From the NCBI GenBank assembly GCA_040954595.2, contig CM082587.2, positions 6,014,001 to 6,078,000 of the forward strand: a stretch of 64,000 nt of DNA, written 5' to 3'. The DNA is from Balanoglossus misakiensis. Its lineage: Eukaryota; Hemichordata. The position numbers were made by a program, and so were the translations under genes. The stretch's first letter is position 1. Every line of letters begins with the position of its first letter. Of the stretch, positions 46,013 through 58,868 are shown one piece after another. The notes under the pieces were generated by a model, which saw only the letters and a list, made by a program, of their open reading frames with translations, was not told the DNA's origin and ran no database searches.

Positions 46013-49000
46013 CTAATAACCGATTGGGCTCAAACTGAACAATTTTCCTACATCTACAAACGTCATACGTTAAAGGGCCATTGTCTGTAACACCTGGCCG
46101 TAGGCAACGTGGAAACGATTAACACAGCGCGTTATAATAATCATAAGTTGTCTTGAGCAAAAAAAACGAGGAAAAGTTTAAGACTTTGATCTCCAAAACG
46201 CAAACTACCTTAAAAAGGTTGCGAGCTCGAATCCAATAAAATTCGAGTCTATTTTGCGGGAGAGGAGGGATCGGTCATCACATTCCAAGTCTGGATGGTA
46301 TGTCCAGTTTCCAGGGCAGCATGAGGTAAAATTTTCTTGCCCTAAAACAAACAGAGACCTTACTTCCGTAACTTGAGACGCGGGGTTGCGTAAGCCTTTA
46401 TCCTACCTAACTCACAAAAAACCACGACAACCTATTAACCAAGATGAGGACCAAGTTCACGACAAGCTGCCGGGAACTCAGAGGACGATATATTTTTCAC
46501 CTAAAATATCGATCGATATTTGTCCTTTTGCGGAGGCCGACAAGCTGAAATCGTTGATAAAGGAAAAATCGATTCACGAAGATGCTTCCATGATATGAAA
46601 TATATCGACACATTTTAGCACGTCTGCGAACAAGTAAACATCAAATAAACGTTGACCGTAACAGATGGTCTGTGTGTACAACCAAGGTTATCAAGATTGT
46701 TATAAATTATACCTCGCAGGTTTGCAACTGAAAAATGGATCACTTTGTGTATCGTCAGCCAATGAAATTTATTGATAAATTGGCACATATGTTAGCAAAG
46801 AGATTGGCATTTATGGAAATTTCACCATAACTAAGGAAACAGCGATTGGAATTCGACTTCAACCGGCCCCACCATCACACCTTTATGAAGTGTTTGGCTG
46901 CAAAAGGAAATACACCTTTCTTTTCTAAGTTTCTTGGTATTTTTTGCCGTGTACAAAATTAAATCATATAATGTACATAAAAAATGTGCAAATTTAATTC
47001 ATTCTCATCATTCAGATATGTCCATCCATATATGCAGACAGATATACAGATAGATTAATTGTATCTTTCAAGTCGTCGTTGTACCGAATACCCTCTCCTG
47101 TGACTTCAAGACAACTTTTGTAATTGTTTATTATGCGACAACAACGCCGCATCTTTATTCGACGACAGCACAACTGAACCCGACTGCATTCCGAAGAGAA
47201 ACACTTTCCGCGGACCGTTTTTTTTTTTTTGCAAATCGATACGCATAGATAAGTGCCAGAAATTTCATTTGTGAAAAAAATACAGGTTCTAATTTTCTAA
47301 TGAATTTCCTCTTAACCCCTTAATGGCGCTACTCGCGGAAATTGTGATTACTTTCAAAGTGTAGAATAGCAGTTTAACCAATCGCTCCATCAAATCTGCT
47401 TTCAGCAGAAATACTACAATGCGAATGGTCCCTTACTTTCAATTACCTACCCCCGTGCACTGAAAACTGTTTGCTCACGACGACCTCTGTGTTTTTCAAA
47501 CACCATCGATCACTGTCCGGGAAACTTTGAAAATGTTTTCCATATTTAGAAGTAAAAAAATATGATGCCACCACGACATCAATTAATTTGTCGACACTTT
47601 GCGCGTAGGATTACCAAACTGCACTGCATTCGATCGGACTATGATTAAAAGATCGGTGAATTCGATTCGATGCCAATCGAGACGGTTTTGTGCAAGCCCA
47701 CGCCTCGCCCTTTGATATGTCACGAAATGTTGGCGGCTTACAAGATAGATGGTTGCATATTTGTGGGGGGAAAAGTTGTTCGCTTAAATGCATGATTGAT
47801 GCCAATTTTTTTTAAAGTAGGTCATTTTAGAGGCGAAACCGTAGAAAAATTAAGACAAATCAATTCTGCGGAGAAAAACATGTATACTTTTTGCAATCAT
47901 TATTATCTTGGTAAAGGTACTGCAACTCCTTGTAGTTTGTTAGGCATCACTTGAGGCATGTTGCTGGTCAAGCTTTGCCTAAATTGGCCAAAGACCCGCT
48001 GTATTGGTCACTCATTGAGATTAGTAATGCTGTAAGTCTCGGACAAGAGCCGATAGTCAGTGGTTGGCCGCAGACCCTTACTCTGATGGAGGGACTGCGC
48101 GCCGGCTTGAGCTGTTCGGACATTCTGACCACAGAAGTTGGGTCGGAGCTCGGACCCAGGCACGACAAACATCTGTCTAGGGATAGCATCAGTGTGAACT
48201 GATCCCCCCCCCCCCCCAGATCAGGCTCGAGCGAAAACACGACTTTTGGTCATCATAAGCACACTGGTACAGTTGTTTTCATTGTTAGCCGTGACGCGGA
48301 TGTTTTCGGGCTTGCCGGGGTATTCCAGCGCCGATCGTGAGCTGAATTCAATTCACCTCGCCTTGATGTTTTTGTCTCTCAAACGACTTTCCCCATCGCT
48401 GGCTTTTCTTTTCTTTTCTTTTTTATTTTGACACCCGAACTGTAACAATGAACAGTTGGCACGGCGGAGCGCGCGTAAATGATTATATTGGCTGTTTCAC
48501 ATGTAGTTTGCTAGCGGCATGGATACGCGCGAGTTTTTTTCTTCTGGAGAACAGTATCTATGGTTCAAGTAACAAGCAACCAGTGCCTTGTTTACATACG
48601 TAAATTAAGTCATCTTCCGCATCAACACGCGACAGCAATACATCACCAAACACGTGCTTTCATAACATATCTAGGACTATTTTAGTATTTGAGTTCAATG
48701 TCATGATAGTATCTTACGCAATCTGCCATTTTTGTACTCCTCCGCCAAACCTAGGCCCTATTGTATAACTACAAGATATGTCTTCTCTGTCGCTAGTACT
48801 TCATGACATTTTCATATGCTATTTCTTGTTTTTGCTGTAGCTGTTTCTTTGTTTGAAAGTGCAGTCTCCTTACTAGTGACCAGTTTCTTTTTTATTGCCT
48901 GCTTTGAGGCAATAAAATAAAATAATGGTCCGGCAGACGACCGAGCCGCGCAAGGCAACAAAAACAGCACACAAGCTACGTGTGCGCGGGCACTTCGCTT

Positions 49001-49153
49001 CGTTTTCTGGCGCCAAATATCATATTGTCGTCGTCTGTCGAATTCTAACCATCGAGGCAACTGAAATTGTTTCTAGGGAGACGGATACTCTGGCACTGCG
49101 TTCGCACCCTGCAGACGGCTTTAAAGGGTCACGCTGAGCGCCACTAACAATAC
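46013..49153. other. CpG-rich DNA, no supported gene
   Basis: Holds a perfect 18-bp palindrome AAATATCGATCGATATTT (46504-46521) and C14 at 48204-48217. A plus frame at 46386-46598 (SPKISIDICPFAEADKLKS) and one at 47951-48202 have protein-like stretches but no start or splice support. On the minus strand ATG at about 47781 opens MHLSEQLFPPQICNHLS before a donor ATCTT|GTAAGC, a weak further exon candidate. Confidence 0.35.
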
Positions 49154-49274
49154 CTCGGTCGTTTGAATAACCACGCTCCGCACTACGCCGCTGCAAAGGG
49201 TTTCGAGTACGTGAAAGGTTACCCGGGGTCGCTGTCTGGTTATTTACGTCTGCAGCTGACACAGTCTCCGCCAT
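49154..49274 (-). CDS. Candidate first coding exon, left half of a divergent pair
   Basis: On the minus strand ATGGCGGAG at 49274 opens MAETVSAADVNNQTATPG, then NLSRTRNPLQRRSAERGYSN and DR, 40 codons plus one base, ending at a donor ACCGAG|GTATTG. The peptide is hydrophilic, Asn/Thr/Arg-rich and looks disordered. The frame without splicing continues open for another 40 codons, so the donor is inferred. An octamer ATGCAAAT lies 4 bp upstream of the ATG (49278-49285). A plus-strand start lies 358 bp away. No family recognised. Confidence 0.4.
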
Positions 49275-49631
49275 ATTATGCAAATTAGCTGTGGTCGGAT
49301 GACAATTCTCGCTTCTTATCTTTTTATACAGGGGGAAAGAACTTCACCTCAACCTTTTTGTACCACGATAAATTTGGACTCAAAATACGTGAATATAGTT
49401 AAAACCAGTCGATTTCGTGCCAAATATCCATGCTGAGTGGTAGTTTTTGGTTAAGTGTGAATTCGTCGCCTCGTGTGAAAATTTTCGATTTCACACACCA
49501 ACCCTGTATGCTTGAAGCATGCCCCAATACGACTGCTTTTAAATATAGAGGATTACTGAAATGGTCAGCTTGTCTCAGAAATTAGCAAAATCCTGCAGCT
49601 CACAAATATATAGACAATCGCAGAAATCAAA
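49275..49631. promoter_or_regulatory. Candidate bidirectional promoter
   Basis: The 357 bp between oppositely oriented ATGGCG starts. It contains an octamer ATGCAAAT (49278-49285) next to the minus-strand start. TTTTTATAC near 49320 and TTTAAATATAG near 49540 are TATA-like words, neither well placed. Bidirectional promoters of a few hundred bp are common in compact animal genomes. The call depends on both flanking exons being real. Confidence 0.3.
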
Positions 49632-49760
49632 ATGGCGTCGGGGGAGAGTGCCAGTGTCACAGACCGCACGCTGAATCAATGCAGTCCAGCTCGAAAGCAA
49701 ACAAGATTAGTCCAACTCAACACTCGTAGTTCTATTAAATTGCATTCAAAGGACATGTAG
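49632..49760 (+). CDS. Small ORF (42 aa) or first exon, right half of a divergent pair
   Basis: ATGGCGTCG with AAA before it (A at -3) opens MASGESASVTDRTLNQCSP, then ARKQTRLVQLNTRSS, stopping at TAG (49758-49760). AATAAA follows 26 bp later (49786-49791). This fits either a very short mRNA coding 42 residues or a first exon using a weak donor ACTC|GTAGTT at 49725. The protein is Ser/Thr/Arg-rich with no motif. Its position opposite the minus-strand start at 49274 raises interest, but the frame is short enough to be chance. Confidence 0.3.
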   Translation: MASGESASVTDRTLNQCSPARKQTRLVQLNTRSSIKLHSKDM

Positions 49761-49791
49761 ACCCTAGCATTGGTGGTATTATGTCAATAAA

Positions 49792-52700
49792 ACGTTAGTT
49801 TTGAGTTTTACAAACTTCACAAACACAAACAGACAATCACATTATGCCCCAGAATGGAACTTCAGACAAACATGACGTTGGAGAAAAAAAAGATTGTGAC
49901 CTATGAACGTGCAGCCATTCGGTTTCAAAGCAACCATCACCATTACAAATAAGCCCCAGTCGTCACATAACAGATGTGTTCCAATTGATCTTAAGAACAA
50001 AAAAGGAATAAACGACAGATCAAATGGCCGACTTCAAAAGTCCTTTGTGTCAAAAACCTCACAAAAACAACCTGATGTTTATATTGCCTAGGCCCACATG
50101 GTAAAATTTCTATAAAAAAATCGTTAAGCGGATGCTGGCTCGGAACGTGACTATTTACCAGGTTTGTGATATAAATGTATGGATCTGGCTTCATGAAGGC
50201 TTTTGACCTTTTTTGAAGCGGGGTTTCCTTAAAAATATTGACAACCAAGATGAAAATATTCCGCCAAGCAAGAGAAAAGATGGAAATGTTCTTGTATACG
50301 TTTTAGGTCGACTCTTGTCAATGTGCCAACGGAAGGTTAACGTTGCGTGTGAATAAAGCCCACAGATTGCATAAAAATACAATGGGTCTCATATTGCCAG
50401 TCACGTACACGTTGAAATGAAAAGACAAACATATAGTCTAATACAGTACACTGAGATAAGGTATTCTGACTACATGAACAGCCCAAGACTTTTCGTCTAA
50501 CGTGGGGTACATCACGCGTACCAATAGCGGTCACAAATTTGACGACACGGTGGTAATATAGTGGTAACTTTAAAACTACAAAGAAGTCATGGTTTTTCTG
50601 AGGGAATTTAAAACGATGGGGCAGGGTCGAATCTTGTTTGGTGGTTAGGCGTGGGTGTAGGGAGTGCCAAATGAATGGCACTATATGCTGATGGGTATCT
50701 TGGGCCGCGGCGTTATACTGCATGTTACAAGCTGTTCTTCATGATTCACCCTATCCGTGAGAAACACTAAACTGCCTCTAATTTGCCCAATTTACATAAT
50801 ATATCAGCACTGCTCAATCGTGTGATTAACCTTATTTTTTCACACCAATCGACCTCCCATCGATGAATAATGTCAATAAGTGTATACCCTCGTCCCCACT
50901 TCTGAACTCTTTGGGATCAAATATCGAAAAAGGTGGGCAGACAAATAGGGGACCCGACAGCACACAAAGTGCCCCCACCCCCCAAATTCATGTCTGCAGC
51001 CTCGTTTATATCATTTACTCAAGAATCAATTTTAGACAAAAATTCTGCAGTGTAACCTCACCAACTTTGTGTAATTTTTCAAGATGCGAGCTTGTATTCC
51101 GCAGATATCTAACATCCCGAATCTGAATATACATTCTGGAAGAAAAATATTCTACAAACTTCAAATTATCCTTATCCCGATCAAAAAAAAACAACAACAG
51201 GGAAAACGCTAGAGTTATTGTGAAGGTATGGGCCGCGCCAGACTCTTAGCAGGAGTTCCCCGTGTGTGTGTTTGTGCATTCATTTCTCTTTTAAGATTCC
51301 CTTTACATTGCTTCTTAATAAAGCAGGACGGCGGAAAGCTATAGGTATTGTCCATACCATTGTATTTTCCCTCACAATTATACAAGGTGTAAAAGGCAGG
51401 GTTTGTTTCCCAGCTTTAACTAGGTTTTTGCCTTTAATAAAAGTGAATGCTATGGACACGGATCCCTTGTATTTCTCCTTCTTTCTATCATTTTTGGCAA
51501 TCAAGAGCTGTACACCAGAACGACTGGCGAATCGGCGAAAACGAATGCGAGCACCCGCATTATTCTTACAATTTTGCTACCCTGTATCGTCCCTGATGCT
51601 TAATAACCGCCAGACGACTGTGATTCGAATTCCCATGCTTTTTTCCCCTGTACTTCCCGGTCAAAGTATTGGGGGGAGGGATCGTACGGGTAGTGGCCGC
51701 ATGACTTTGCATGTACGCATGTTTAATCACACAGCTGCAGAGATTTCGTCAAACATTTCTTAATTCCAGTTAGCAAACGCCTACATGTGTGCGTCACACT
51801 TTAAAGTCGTTTCTGCGAAACTTTGGTCGCAACAGTTTCCTACATAACTATTAGTCGAGAGCCGATTCGCCACAAACTTTAAATTTGGTCCATTTCGGGA
51901 ATCTCTATTGACTACTTTATGATAGCCCTTATCTTAAATTTCTAAGACAAGACTCTTTTAAACAATCGTTTAGTTGGTTATTACTTTTTCTGCGGACATA
52001 TGGATATTTCTTGCGGACTTTTCATCCCCTTGTTAAAAAAAAATCAACTACTGAATATTTGAAGTAAAATCATATGGAAACCTCCCTGCTGTTCTTGAAC
52101 TTGTTTCGTTTTAACATAATAATTTCATTATTAATACTCTTTCCCCAATTACACTAGAGCACCGGCTGTTATATCTACAACAACATTCTTTTTCTGTTTC
52201 TGTGTGAAAGATCGATTTACAACACTACTTTCCCACAAAGACTCCGCGCCCTGTAGTGTTTACTTTTCAAATTATCCGGACGCCCCTCTGGAGATAGCTA
52301 TACAGATGTATGAATCCATTTGGAAGCCCAAGAAAAGAAGCGACATATCACACAAATGAAACCCTACGACAAAAAAAGAAGCGCCCAAGAAAATGGACCG
52401 GCCTCGACGAGAACGCGATCGTCGTATTCTCGGGGCCTGGGTTTTCCATCCGATCGTAGCCAACAAAAGCGCACCACTGTTTCTCGGCCTGTCTACTTTG
52501 TTTCCTCGAGAGACTGTTGCTTTTAAAACGTCCCCTGTTGAAACTTGTCCCACAACCACACAGATTTCAATTCACGGTACATCGTTTTCTCAGGAAAGTG
52601 TTTATTCTGCACACAGGAGTTTGCACACGAGTTACTCTATCAGCAGAACGATCATTCCGTTTTTTTGATCACGGACTCAGATTTTTTTTCAAATCGTAAG

Positions 52701-54807
52701 CTTCATGTTACCACTTGTTTCTGAACAACAATGATTCTTTGACAGGAATACACGTTTTTTTCGTATACTGAAAGACTTGTATTTTAAATACGGGCTCGCT
52801 TCTCGCGTTTAATATAGCCGCTGAGAATTATGCAGGTACTGGTATAAGTTTCAAAAAGCATATTCTTATTCGAACCATCATGCTTATTGGTGGAACACGA
52901 ACAAGAGAAGTAGAATGTGTATCTCCACGGAGTCAACGTCAAATTATGACCGTTAGCGCAATCGATTTCTTAAGCGAACATTTGTCTGGACGTGAAGAAC
53001 ACGCGGTATGATCACCAAAAATGGAAAAGTTCTAACACCTATACTGCGACTTATTCGTCACATGCAACGAGGAGTCAACCCAACGAAGTAGACGACGGCT
53101 TTCTGTCGGTGTCGGCTGGGGAACTGAACCTTAAAGTTTTTTTCAATCAACACTCTGAAACTGTGGTGTTAGCTTTGCACAAGCGGGCTTTTTTCGGACT
53201 TGCATAACGAAGTTGCCAGAGTTATGAGATTTGGTTATGGGGAAATATGCAACGAAAATATAAAAGGACAAAAAACTTCTTAATAATCGTGCAAAAATAA
53301 GGGCAGACAGATCAAAAATATCTTATTTCTGTCGGCTTTTTCTGCTATGAAATCGCTATATTCGCCATACGGATGTCAGTAAACTGGCCCTCCTGAATAT
53401 TAACAGGGCTTTTTCAGGACCAATCTCTTATTGTCCCGTATATTTCTGTAAATAAATGATATAGTGGTATAGATCCAGTAGAGTAAATGGTTATAAAACC
53501 AACTGTCTGGCAAAACACGTTAGCGATGTGCAGGAATTCTGTAGACGAAACCATGATTTTGTGGGCGGTGGGTCTATTCTAACACTCCGCTACTACCAAC
53601 CCCTTTTTCGGTCGTCTCGGCTTCCTGCGCGGTAACATTTCGTCGTTTGGATAAATTTTTATCACTCAAACTGGTTTAGCGGGTATTTAAACACAAAACA
53701 CATCATCGCTCTCTTAATTCTTCCAAATCTTTCACCATCGATCGTATGAACCGTACTCGAGACAAGAGAAGAGTACGGACCCCCTACTACATTTTTTTTG
53801 TGCCGACAGGTGCCAGTATCGCGATCACTATAGGGCCTTTTCAACACTATTGCACACACACTCACATGATAACAGACTGGACGTGACAAAGTATATTGGA
53901 TTAAAACGTTGACTGACCGTCAGGGGAAAATGTAAATGCGCCAACTGCATTGTAATTGTGGATAGTATTTTTTGTGCTATATAATCTCGGATTTTGCCAC
54001 AGGGATGTAGTGCAGTTAGAGTTACATATCCGAAAGCAAATGCTTGATTTTCAGTGAAACCCTACCTAATAGTCCCTAGTGAGTTATTTTTTCGCCTCGA
54101 AATTTATTTCTCGGGACTTTAATTTAATACAAATATGATATACCATTGCACTTTCTGCAGTGGTCGAAAGTATATCTTCATATCGAAAGAAATGTGAATT
54201 TTTAATGAACTCGGACGATTTTTGGGTGGGACAGGTTTACCTGAAAATGACTTTGCAGTAGTAGTTCTGGGGCTCGTATCATAGAAGGATGCTTCATGCA
54301 GAAATTGGCGATATTTTTGTCTGAATCGCGGTATTAAACGCACACTGTATGATCGCTTGTTCTCGGGTAGACCGTGCGCTCCTCGGTCGGACCGACTAAA
54401 TATCCCTCGCTGAACAGTCAAAAGTCAAACCGAAACACTATGCATCGTTCCATCACAATTTCCCGCCCAATTATGAAAACAAAACAAAGCCAATTATGGG
54501 TCATGGAAAATGACCTGTCCAAGTCTTTCCCAACTTCTAAAGTGTAATTTCGACGTGGGAGAAAAATAATGTATACTATAGGACCAACTGTGTCGGGTGT
54601 TGGTTTAGACGGACTCTTGACTCCTCCATACATCTGTCTATGGTGCTGACGGTATTATATTTGTGCAATGCGTGAATGGCTCTGCGTGGAAAAAACGGTG
54701 AAGGGTCCTCAGACCCCCGTTCAAAAATTCTCCACCGACTTCTCGGTCGAGAGAATATTTAGCATTCATGCATGTTTCTTGCGTTGGTGTATCAGAGCTC
54801 ACGTACG
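49792..54807. other. DNA with the longest open frame of the window, no supported gene
   Basis: The 165-codon plus frame at 51266-51763 starts at GTG, mixes hydrophobic and basic runs without pattern and has no splice or AATAAA support. A frame at 52992-53207 contains NEVDDGFLSVSAGELNLK without a usable donor. Numerous overlapping frames at 52272-52699. No repeat recognised. Confidence 0.35.
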
Positions 54808-54814
54808 TATAAAA
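54808..54814 (+). promoter_or_regulatory. TATA-like box upstream of 54974
   Basis: TATAAAA within ACGTATAAAATCG, followed by CpG-rich DNA and about 160 bp later by the acceptor of the exon at 54974. It could place a transcription start near 54840 with a short non-coding first exon, although no clear donor for such an exon was found. Confidence 0.25.
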
Positions 54815-54973
54815 TCGCGGGTCCGGTTAGACTGACACGGGCCGTATCTTGCGATGTTTTTGTCCACAAGTTGTGTAATTTATTGTTAAACGTCTGAGTC
54901 GTCTGACCCACGTCACCTTTGACCTGTGCTCCAAACCGCGAATTTATTTAGTGTTTTCATAATTTTCGTGCAG

Positions 54974-55024
54974 AAAATGTCCGTATTGATCAACGTAAAG
55001 CGAAGCAAGTTCAGGTCTGGAGAG
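54974..55024 (+). CDS. Candidate first coding exon (16 codons)
   Basis: The acceptor TTTTCATAATTTTCGTGCAG and donor GGAGAG|GTGAAG enclose 51 bp. ATG at 54977 opens MSVLINVKRSKFRSGE and ends exactly at a codon boundary. Unspliced, the frame continues to 55246. The pattern of alternating hydrophobic residues followed by KR and GE is faintly like the first strand of arrestin-fold proteins such as VPS26C, but 16 residues cannot establish this. A TATA-like word lies 165 bp upstream. Confidence 0.3.
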
Positions 55025-57887
55025 GTGAAGATTTCCGGCACCAGACTGGGGCTTACAGCGTCAAAGGGCATTTCCAATCACACGCACAACACAAACGATA
55101 TATGTGCACGTTATTTGATGCATGAGTTTGTTTTATTTACTCGCTTACAATTTGATGGAGTAGGGCGGAATTCTAGTTTTTTAAATAAAAAAAAACTCGG
55201 TGCTGTTTTTTGCGAGGTTCTGGTGTTGCAAACGAATTCGCAGTAAACTACCAGGCCTTATCGCAACTAAAGCAACATTCAGGCGCCGACAGACGTGGTC
55301 GCACACGCCAGCCATTTCTAGCGAACCTGGTCTATCAGTGTGCTACTTTAGACCTAAAAGTTTCCAAGTATTCTCAAATAAATGAAAAAAAAAGTCGGGT
55401 TAGCGTAGCCAGAGCTACTGTAACCGTGCACATAAGAAGTGTGTTGACTCAGGATTGCTGTTATAAATACATTAATTTTACTGGTGATTATGCAAAAACC
55501 CCGCGTCATTCGCTCTGGGCCTGCATGTATGATGAAGAGAATTCGACTACCACTAACACCTGCGGTGGTACTAGACGCAAATGTGTGCATTCTTCCACAA
55601 GTTTTTGTCCAACCCTCCTGCCATCCCCTTAAAATACAGTACCTGTAGCTTACTATGGTATTTTTTTTACTCTTTTGGTCTCTGCAACGATTAGTTTCTT
55701 GTTCTACTGACTAAAGCATGTGTGAATGCCAAGAATTCAACTTGTCGACAAAGCAGGCATACGTGCAAAGTTGCAGACGTTCACTGTTGACGTTGGAATT
55801 TTCAGCCCGGACTAAAATACCAACTGTCAACACTGACATTACTGGTTGCACGTACATGTATATAGAGACCGTGGTGACGAGTTGCATACGTCAGCATGTT
55901 GTATTATGGAGCTGAACAAGAAATCTGCCGTGGATGCACACAGAATTCAAACTCCTGGAAACATTGTCAAAAGTTACAGCTATTGTCCGTTTAATTGCAA
56001 GAGAATTGGAGGTATACTGCGTGTAAAATATGGCAAGTCTAAGTCTTGTGTATAGACGTTACCACAGTTGAAGCACGTCCGTCCAGTCTGCCCCTGCGGT
56101 TGGGGAGTTTACTTTCAGACACTCGCAGAAGGCAAAGGTCGTGACACCCACAGGAAGAAAAATGGCCAGAAAAGAAAACTGCAAAGCAGATTCAAGATGT
56201 AATCCGCAAAACATGAACAACTCTCAGTGACCACTAAAGGAACCCACAACAAACATTGCACAACTTAGAATTGGAACATTATCCGTACATCCGGGTACCA
56301 ACATACATTCCCCGAAAAAAAAACGTGATCTTTGACCCTTTTGACATTTTTAACGACCTCTTCTTCATTAGCTGTAACTCTCGACCATTTTCACAGTACA
56401 TGTATTGCTGTTTTGTGTGCGCATTGTATTTTCTTGTGCTACTTAATTTTACATGATAAATACCTAGAGCCATGTTTGCCACTTCGTCATGTGTATGTAA
56501 AGCAAGCGCTGTTGCTGTTGATAAATATGAATTCAGTTTCCAACAATAATGCTGATTGAGCACATTTGGACTGCATACGTTGGAGCATTTTAGGGACTGG
56601 AACACTCAACAGAGCTGAAAACCATCAAAAGGTATATCAGCTAATGGAGTTTAAAAGAAAACGATATGCTTGGATATGATCATTTTTATCATCATGATCT
56701 CTTTCAAATTTCCATCCCAATGTCACAGAAGCCGGGTTTAAGGACTGGTGTGGAAACGTGAACAAGTGCCGGCGAAATCACCAAACAAACAAAAAACAAC
56801 AAATCAAACAAATGAACAATTTATGATCTAAGACCCAATAAATCTTTCAAAACGTAACTTCTATAATGAGAATGCTTTTGTTTGAATTCAGTTTCATCAT
56901 GAAATACCACGCTGCCTTCGTCTCCATTTTTTGTTGTTGCGACGCAGAAGTTCTCCAACGCGGCAGAAGTCTCCCGAGCATTGCTCAAAACCACCGCTAA
57001 ACGCTCTTCACTTCCTTGTGCAGTTCTCTCGATTGTACCGTGTTACTAAACGTGAAACTCCCGACACAGAGTTGACTCTGCCGCAAGCCGAGCCTGCTCT
57101 GGCGGTTGAACCTACAGTCATGCCATTTTCAAAATGGAGTCGGAGATTTGGCGCGCCATGTTTTTTTTCTCTCAATCCGGGCAAGGACGGGGGGACCCCC
57201 GTTTATATTTTCCTGCATACCTACCAGCACAAACACCACAAAACAGAAGAATACGTTGCAGGAGACTTGAAAAAAGACAGAAAAAATTGCATTGTTAGTA
57301 ACAGGTTGGATTTCCAATCTCAAATTAGAAACTACTGCATATATGCTAAGGGAGACACACATTAGGGGAAAAGGGCACAATCGCCGCGCGTCGGTACAGA
57401 CCTGTGAAAAAAAAATCGTTGACCCGATAGTCCTGCGTCAGAAAAGAAGGGTCTTATTTTCGTCTTCTGCAAGTCAGTGTGAAAGCCTGGAACAAAAGGC
57501 TAGCTTGGCGTTCCCCAAGTAGTCTAAGATGACTCAAAACGATAAATACTAGTACCTTATGCAATATATTGGCCCTTTGCTCCCCCCCCCCCCCAAAAAA
57601 AACCCCACACAACAACAAACAAACTACGACAAAAAGGCACCATTCACTTTGTACCAGATCGAACTGATCGCCATGCTACTTTCAAATGAAGGGGGAAAAG
57701 CGCCCCACTCGCTCTTGGCTATTGGGACCACCAACTTGAGAAAGTAATTTTTTGGAATCAGAAGGATTTTCCGAAGTGGAATGTAAAATCACATTCGACA
57801 ACGGCGTACGATTGCTTATATTACTCGCCAGCCCGGCCACAACCAATTTGTCTGTGCAGAAACGCATCTCACTAAAAATGCATTAGG
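55025..57887. other. CpG-rich DNA, no supported exon
   Basis: The 140-codon (55210-55632) and 144-codon (56931-57365) plus frames lack ATG context, splice sites and AATAAA. On the minus strand ATGGCGCGC near 57160 stops after 13 codons. C13 at 57582-57594. Confidence 0.35.
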
Positions 57888-57893
57888 TTTATT
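57888..57893 (-). terminator. AATAAA polyadenylation signal for 58307-57932
   Basis: AATAAA on the minus strand, 39 bp beyond the TGA of the open frame at 57932. This spacing is normal for a short 3' UTR. Confidence 0.45.
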
Positions 57894-57931
57894 CGATGGT
57901 TTACAGTGCCTGGCGTGTTTATACGTACAAT

Positions 57932-58307
57932 TCATGATCCAAACCTCCAACCCCAGAGCTGGGCCTGCACGTGGGCGTCAAATTCACCAAGATAACCCCA
58001 GACTACGTTAGCAGCGCTCTCCTGAAACACAAGATCGCGTAGCCACACCAATATTTCACCGTATATACGACTGTATTCGATAAGCCACCGCCACCAGCTC
58101 GATAGCGCTGGGGCCACACAGACTATTATTCGCTCATGGGCGAATCCAGTCAAGAGTGCCAGTATGCCAGGAATGACGTAAAGGGTTTCTATCAAAGATT
58201 GCGCTGCAGAATCCCAGTATTCCATGCAACTTAACATAATAAAAAATACAGGAAATGTCTTCCCCCAAAATCTGAGGCCCCGCCTGCTAAAAAACGTCAT
58301 GTTACTT
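57932..58307 (-). CDS. Candidate terminal coding exon, hydrophobic protein of unknown family
   Basis: On the minus strand an acceptor AAACCACACCTTTAG is followed by a frame open to TGA at 57932. An ATG seven bases in (58300) opens 122 codons. Hydrophobic stretches FPVFFIMLSC, LIETLYVIPGILALLTGF and IIVCVAPAL suggest one to three membrane passes. The Trp-rich C-terminal part (SSWWRWLIEY, QLWGWRFGS) looks helical. AATAAA lies 39 bp past the stop. An upstream exon ending at 58869 is phase-compatible (two bases carried). Length, composition and the downstream signal make this one of the better protein candidates here, but I cannot name it. Confidence 0.45.
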
Positions 58308-58868
58308 CTAAAGGTGTGGTTTGTGTGTTTATCATATAGTGAGGACCTGGGCCGGCTCTGAACTTCTGGGCGACTCGTCCACGCGGCACGCGACGGCGCT
58401 GGGGCTATGCCGGTGTTCTAACCCAACTATAAGAAATAAACTATGAACCCGGTGCTTGCAAATTCGGCCAGCCGATGAATAACTCGGTCACTTTTACGCC
58501 AACAATTATACACTGTCTGGCAGAAAAAGAAATGTATAGTTTTGACAGGGAGGGTCGTGATTGAGTACACGGTACGCGCTCAATTAAGACCCACACCGAA
58601 TCATAAATGCACGCATATTTCATGATAGGTGGTTCGTCAAAGCTACATGGCCGCCGTTTTTATGTTGAAGGCACGGGCGTCGGGCAAAATCGTTAAAAAG
58701 CGACTGTTAAACCTGACCGACTTTCTTTGTCCGACTCAAAACCTAAACAGTATATCTCGCGCCATGGCAGACAAAATGTTTTTTTTTTTATGTGAACGGG
58801 TCAACTTTAAGCATTATAAAAAAATCACGTATGAATTTTTAATATTGGCTCCAGAGATCGCATTTTAC
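58308..58868. other. Putative intron
   Basis: On the minus strand this would be the intron between the exon ending 58869 (donor CAG|GTAAAA) and the exon starting 58307. On the plus strand an ATGGCCGCC frame (58648-58976) runs MAAVFMLKARASGKIV with no splice support and is probably a shadow. Confidence 0.3.

Noticed and set aside
46210-46250. GAGCTCGAATCCAATAAAATTCGAGTC resembling a T-arm
   Set aside because: No upstream A-box or cloverleaf at the correct spacing. The AATTCGAG is only a local inverted repeat.
51266-51763. Longest open frame in the window (165 codons, plus strand)
   Set aside because: Starts at GTG, has no start context, splice or AATAAA support, and one frame of about this length is roughly what chance gives in 64 kb at this composition.
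55210-55632. 140-codon plus-strand frame after the exon at 54974
   Set aside because: Different frame from the candidate exon, no acceptor that fits, no recognisable domain.
56931-57365. 144-codon plus-strand frame
   Set aside because: Begins at TTG in CpG-rich DNA where frames lengthen by chance. Composition changes abruptly midway and no splice or polyadenylation signal fits.
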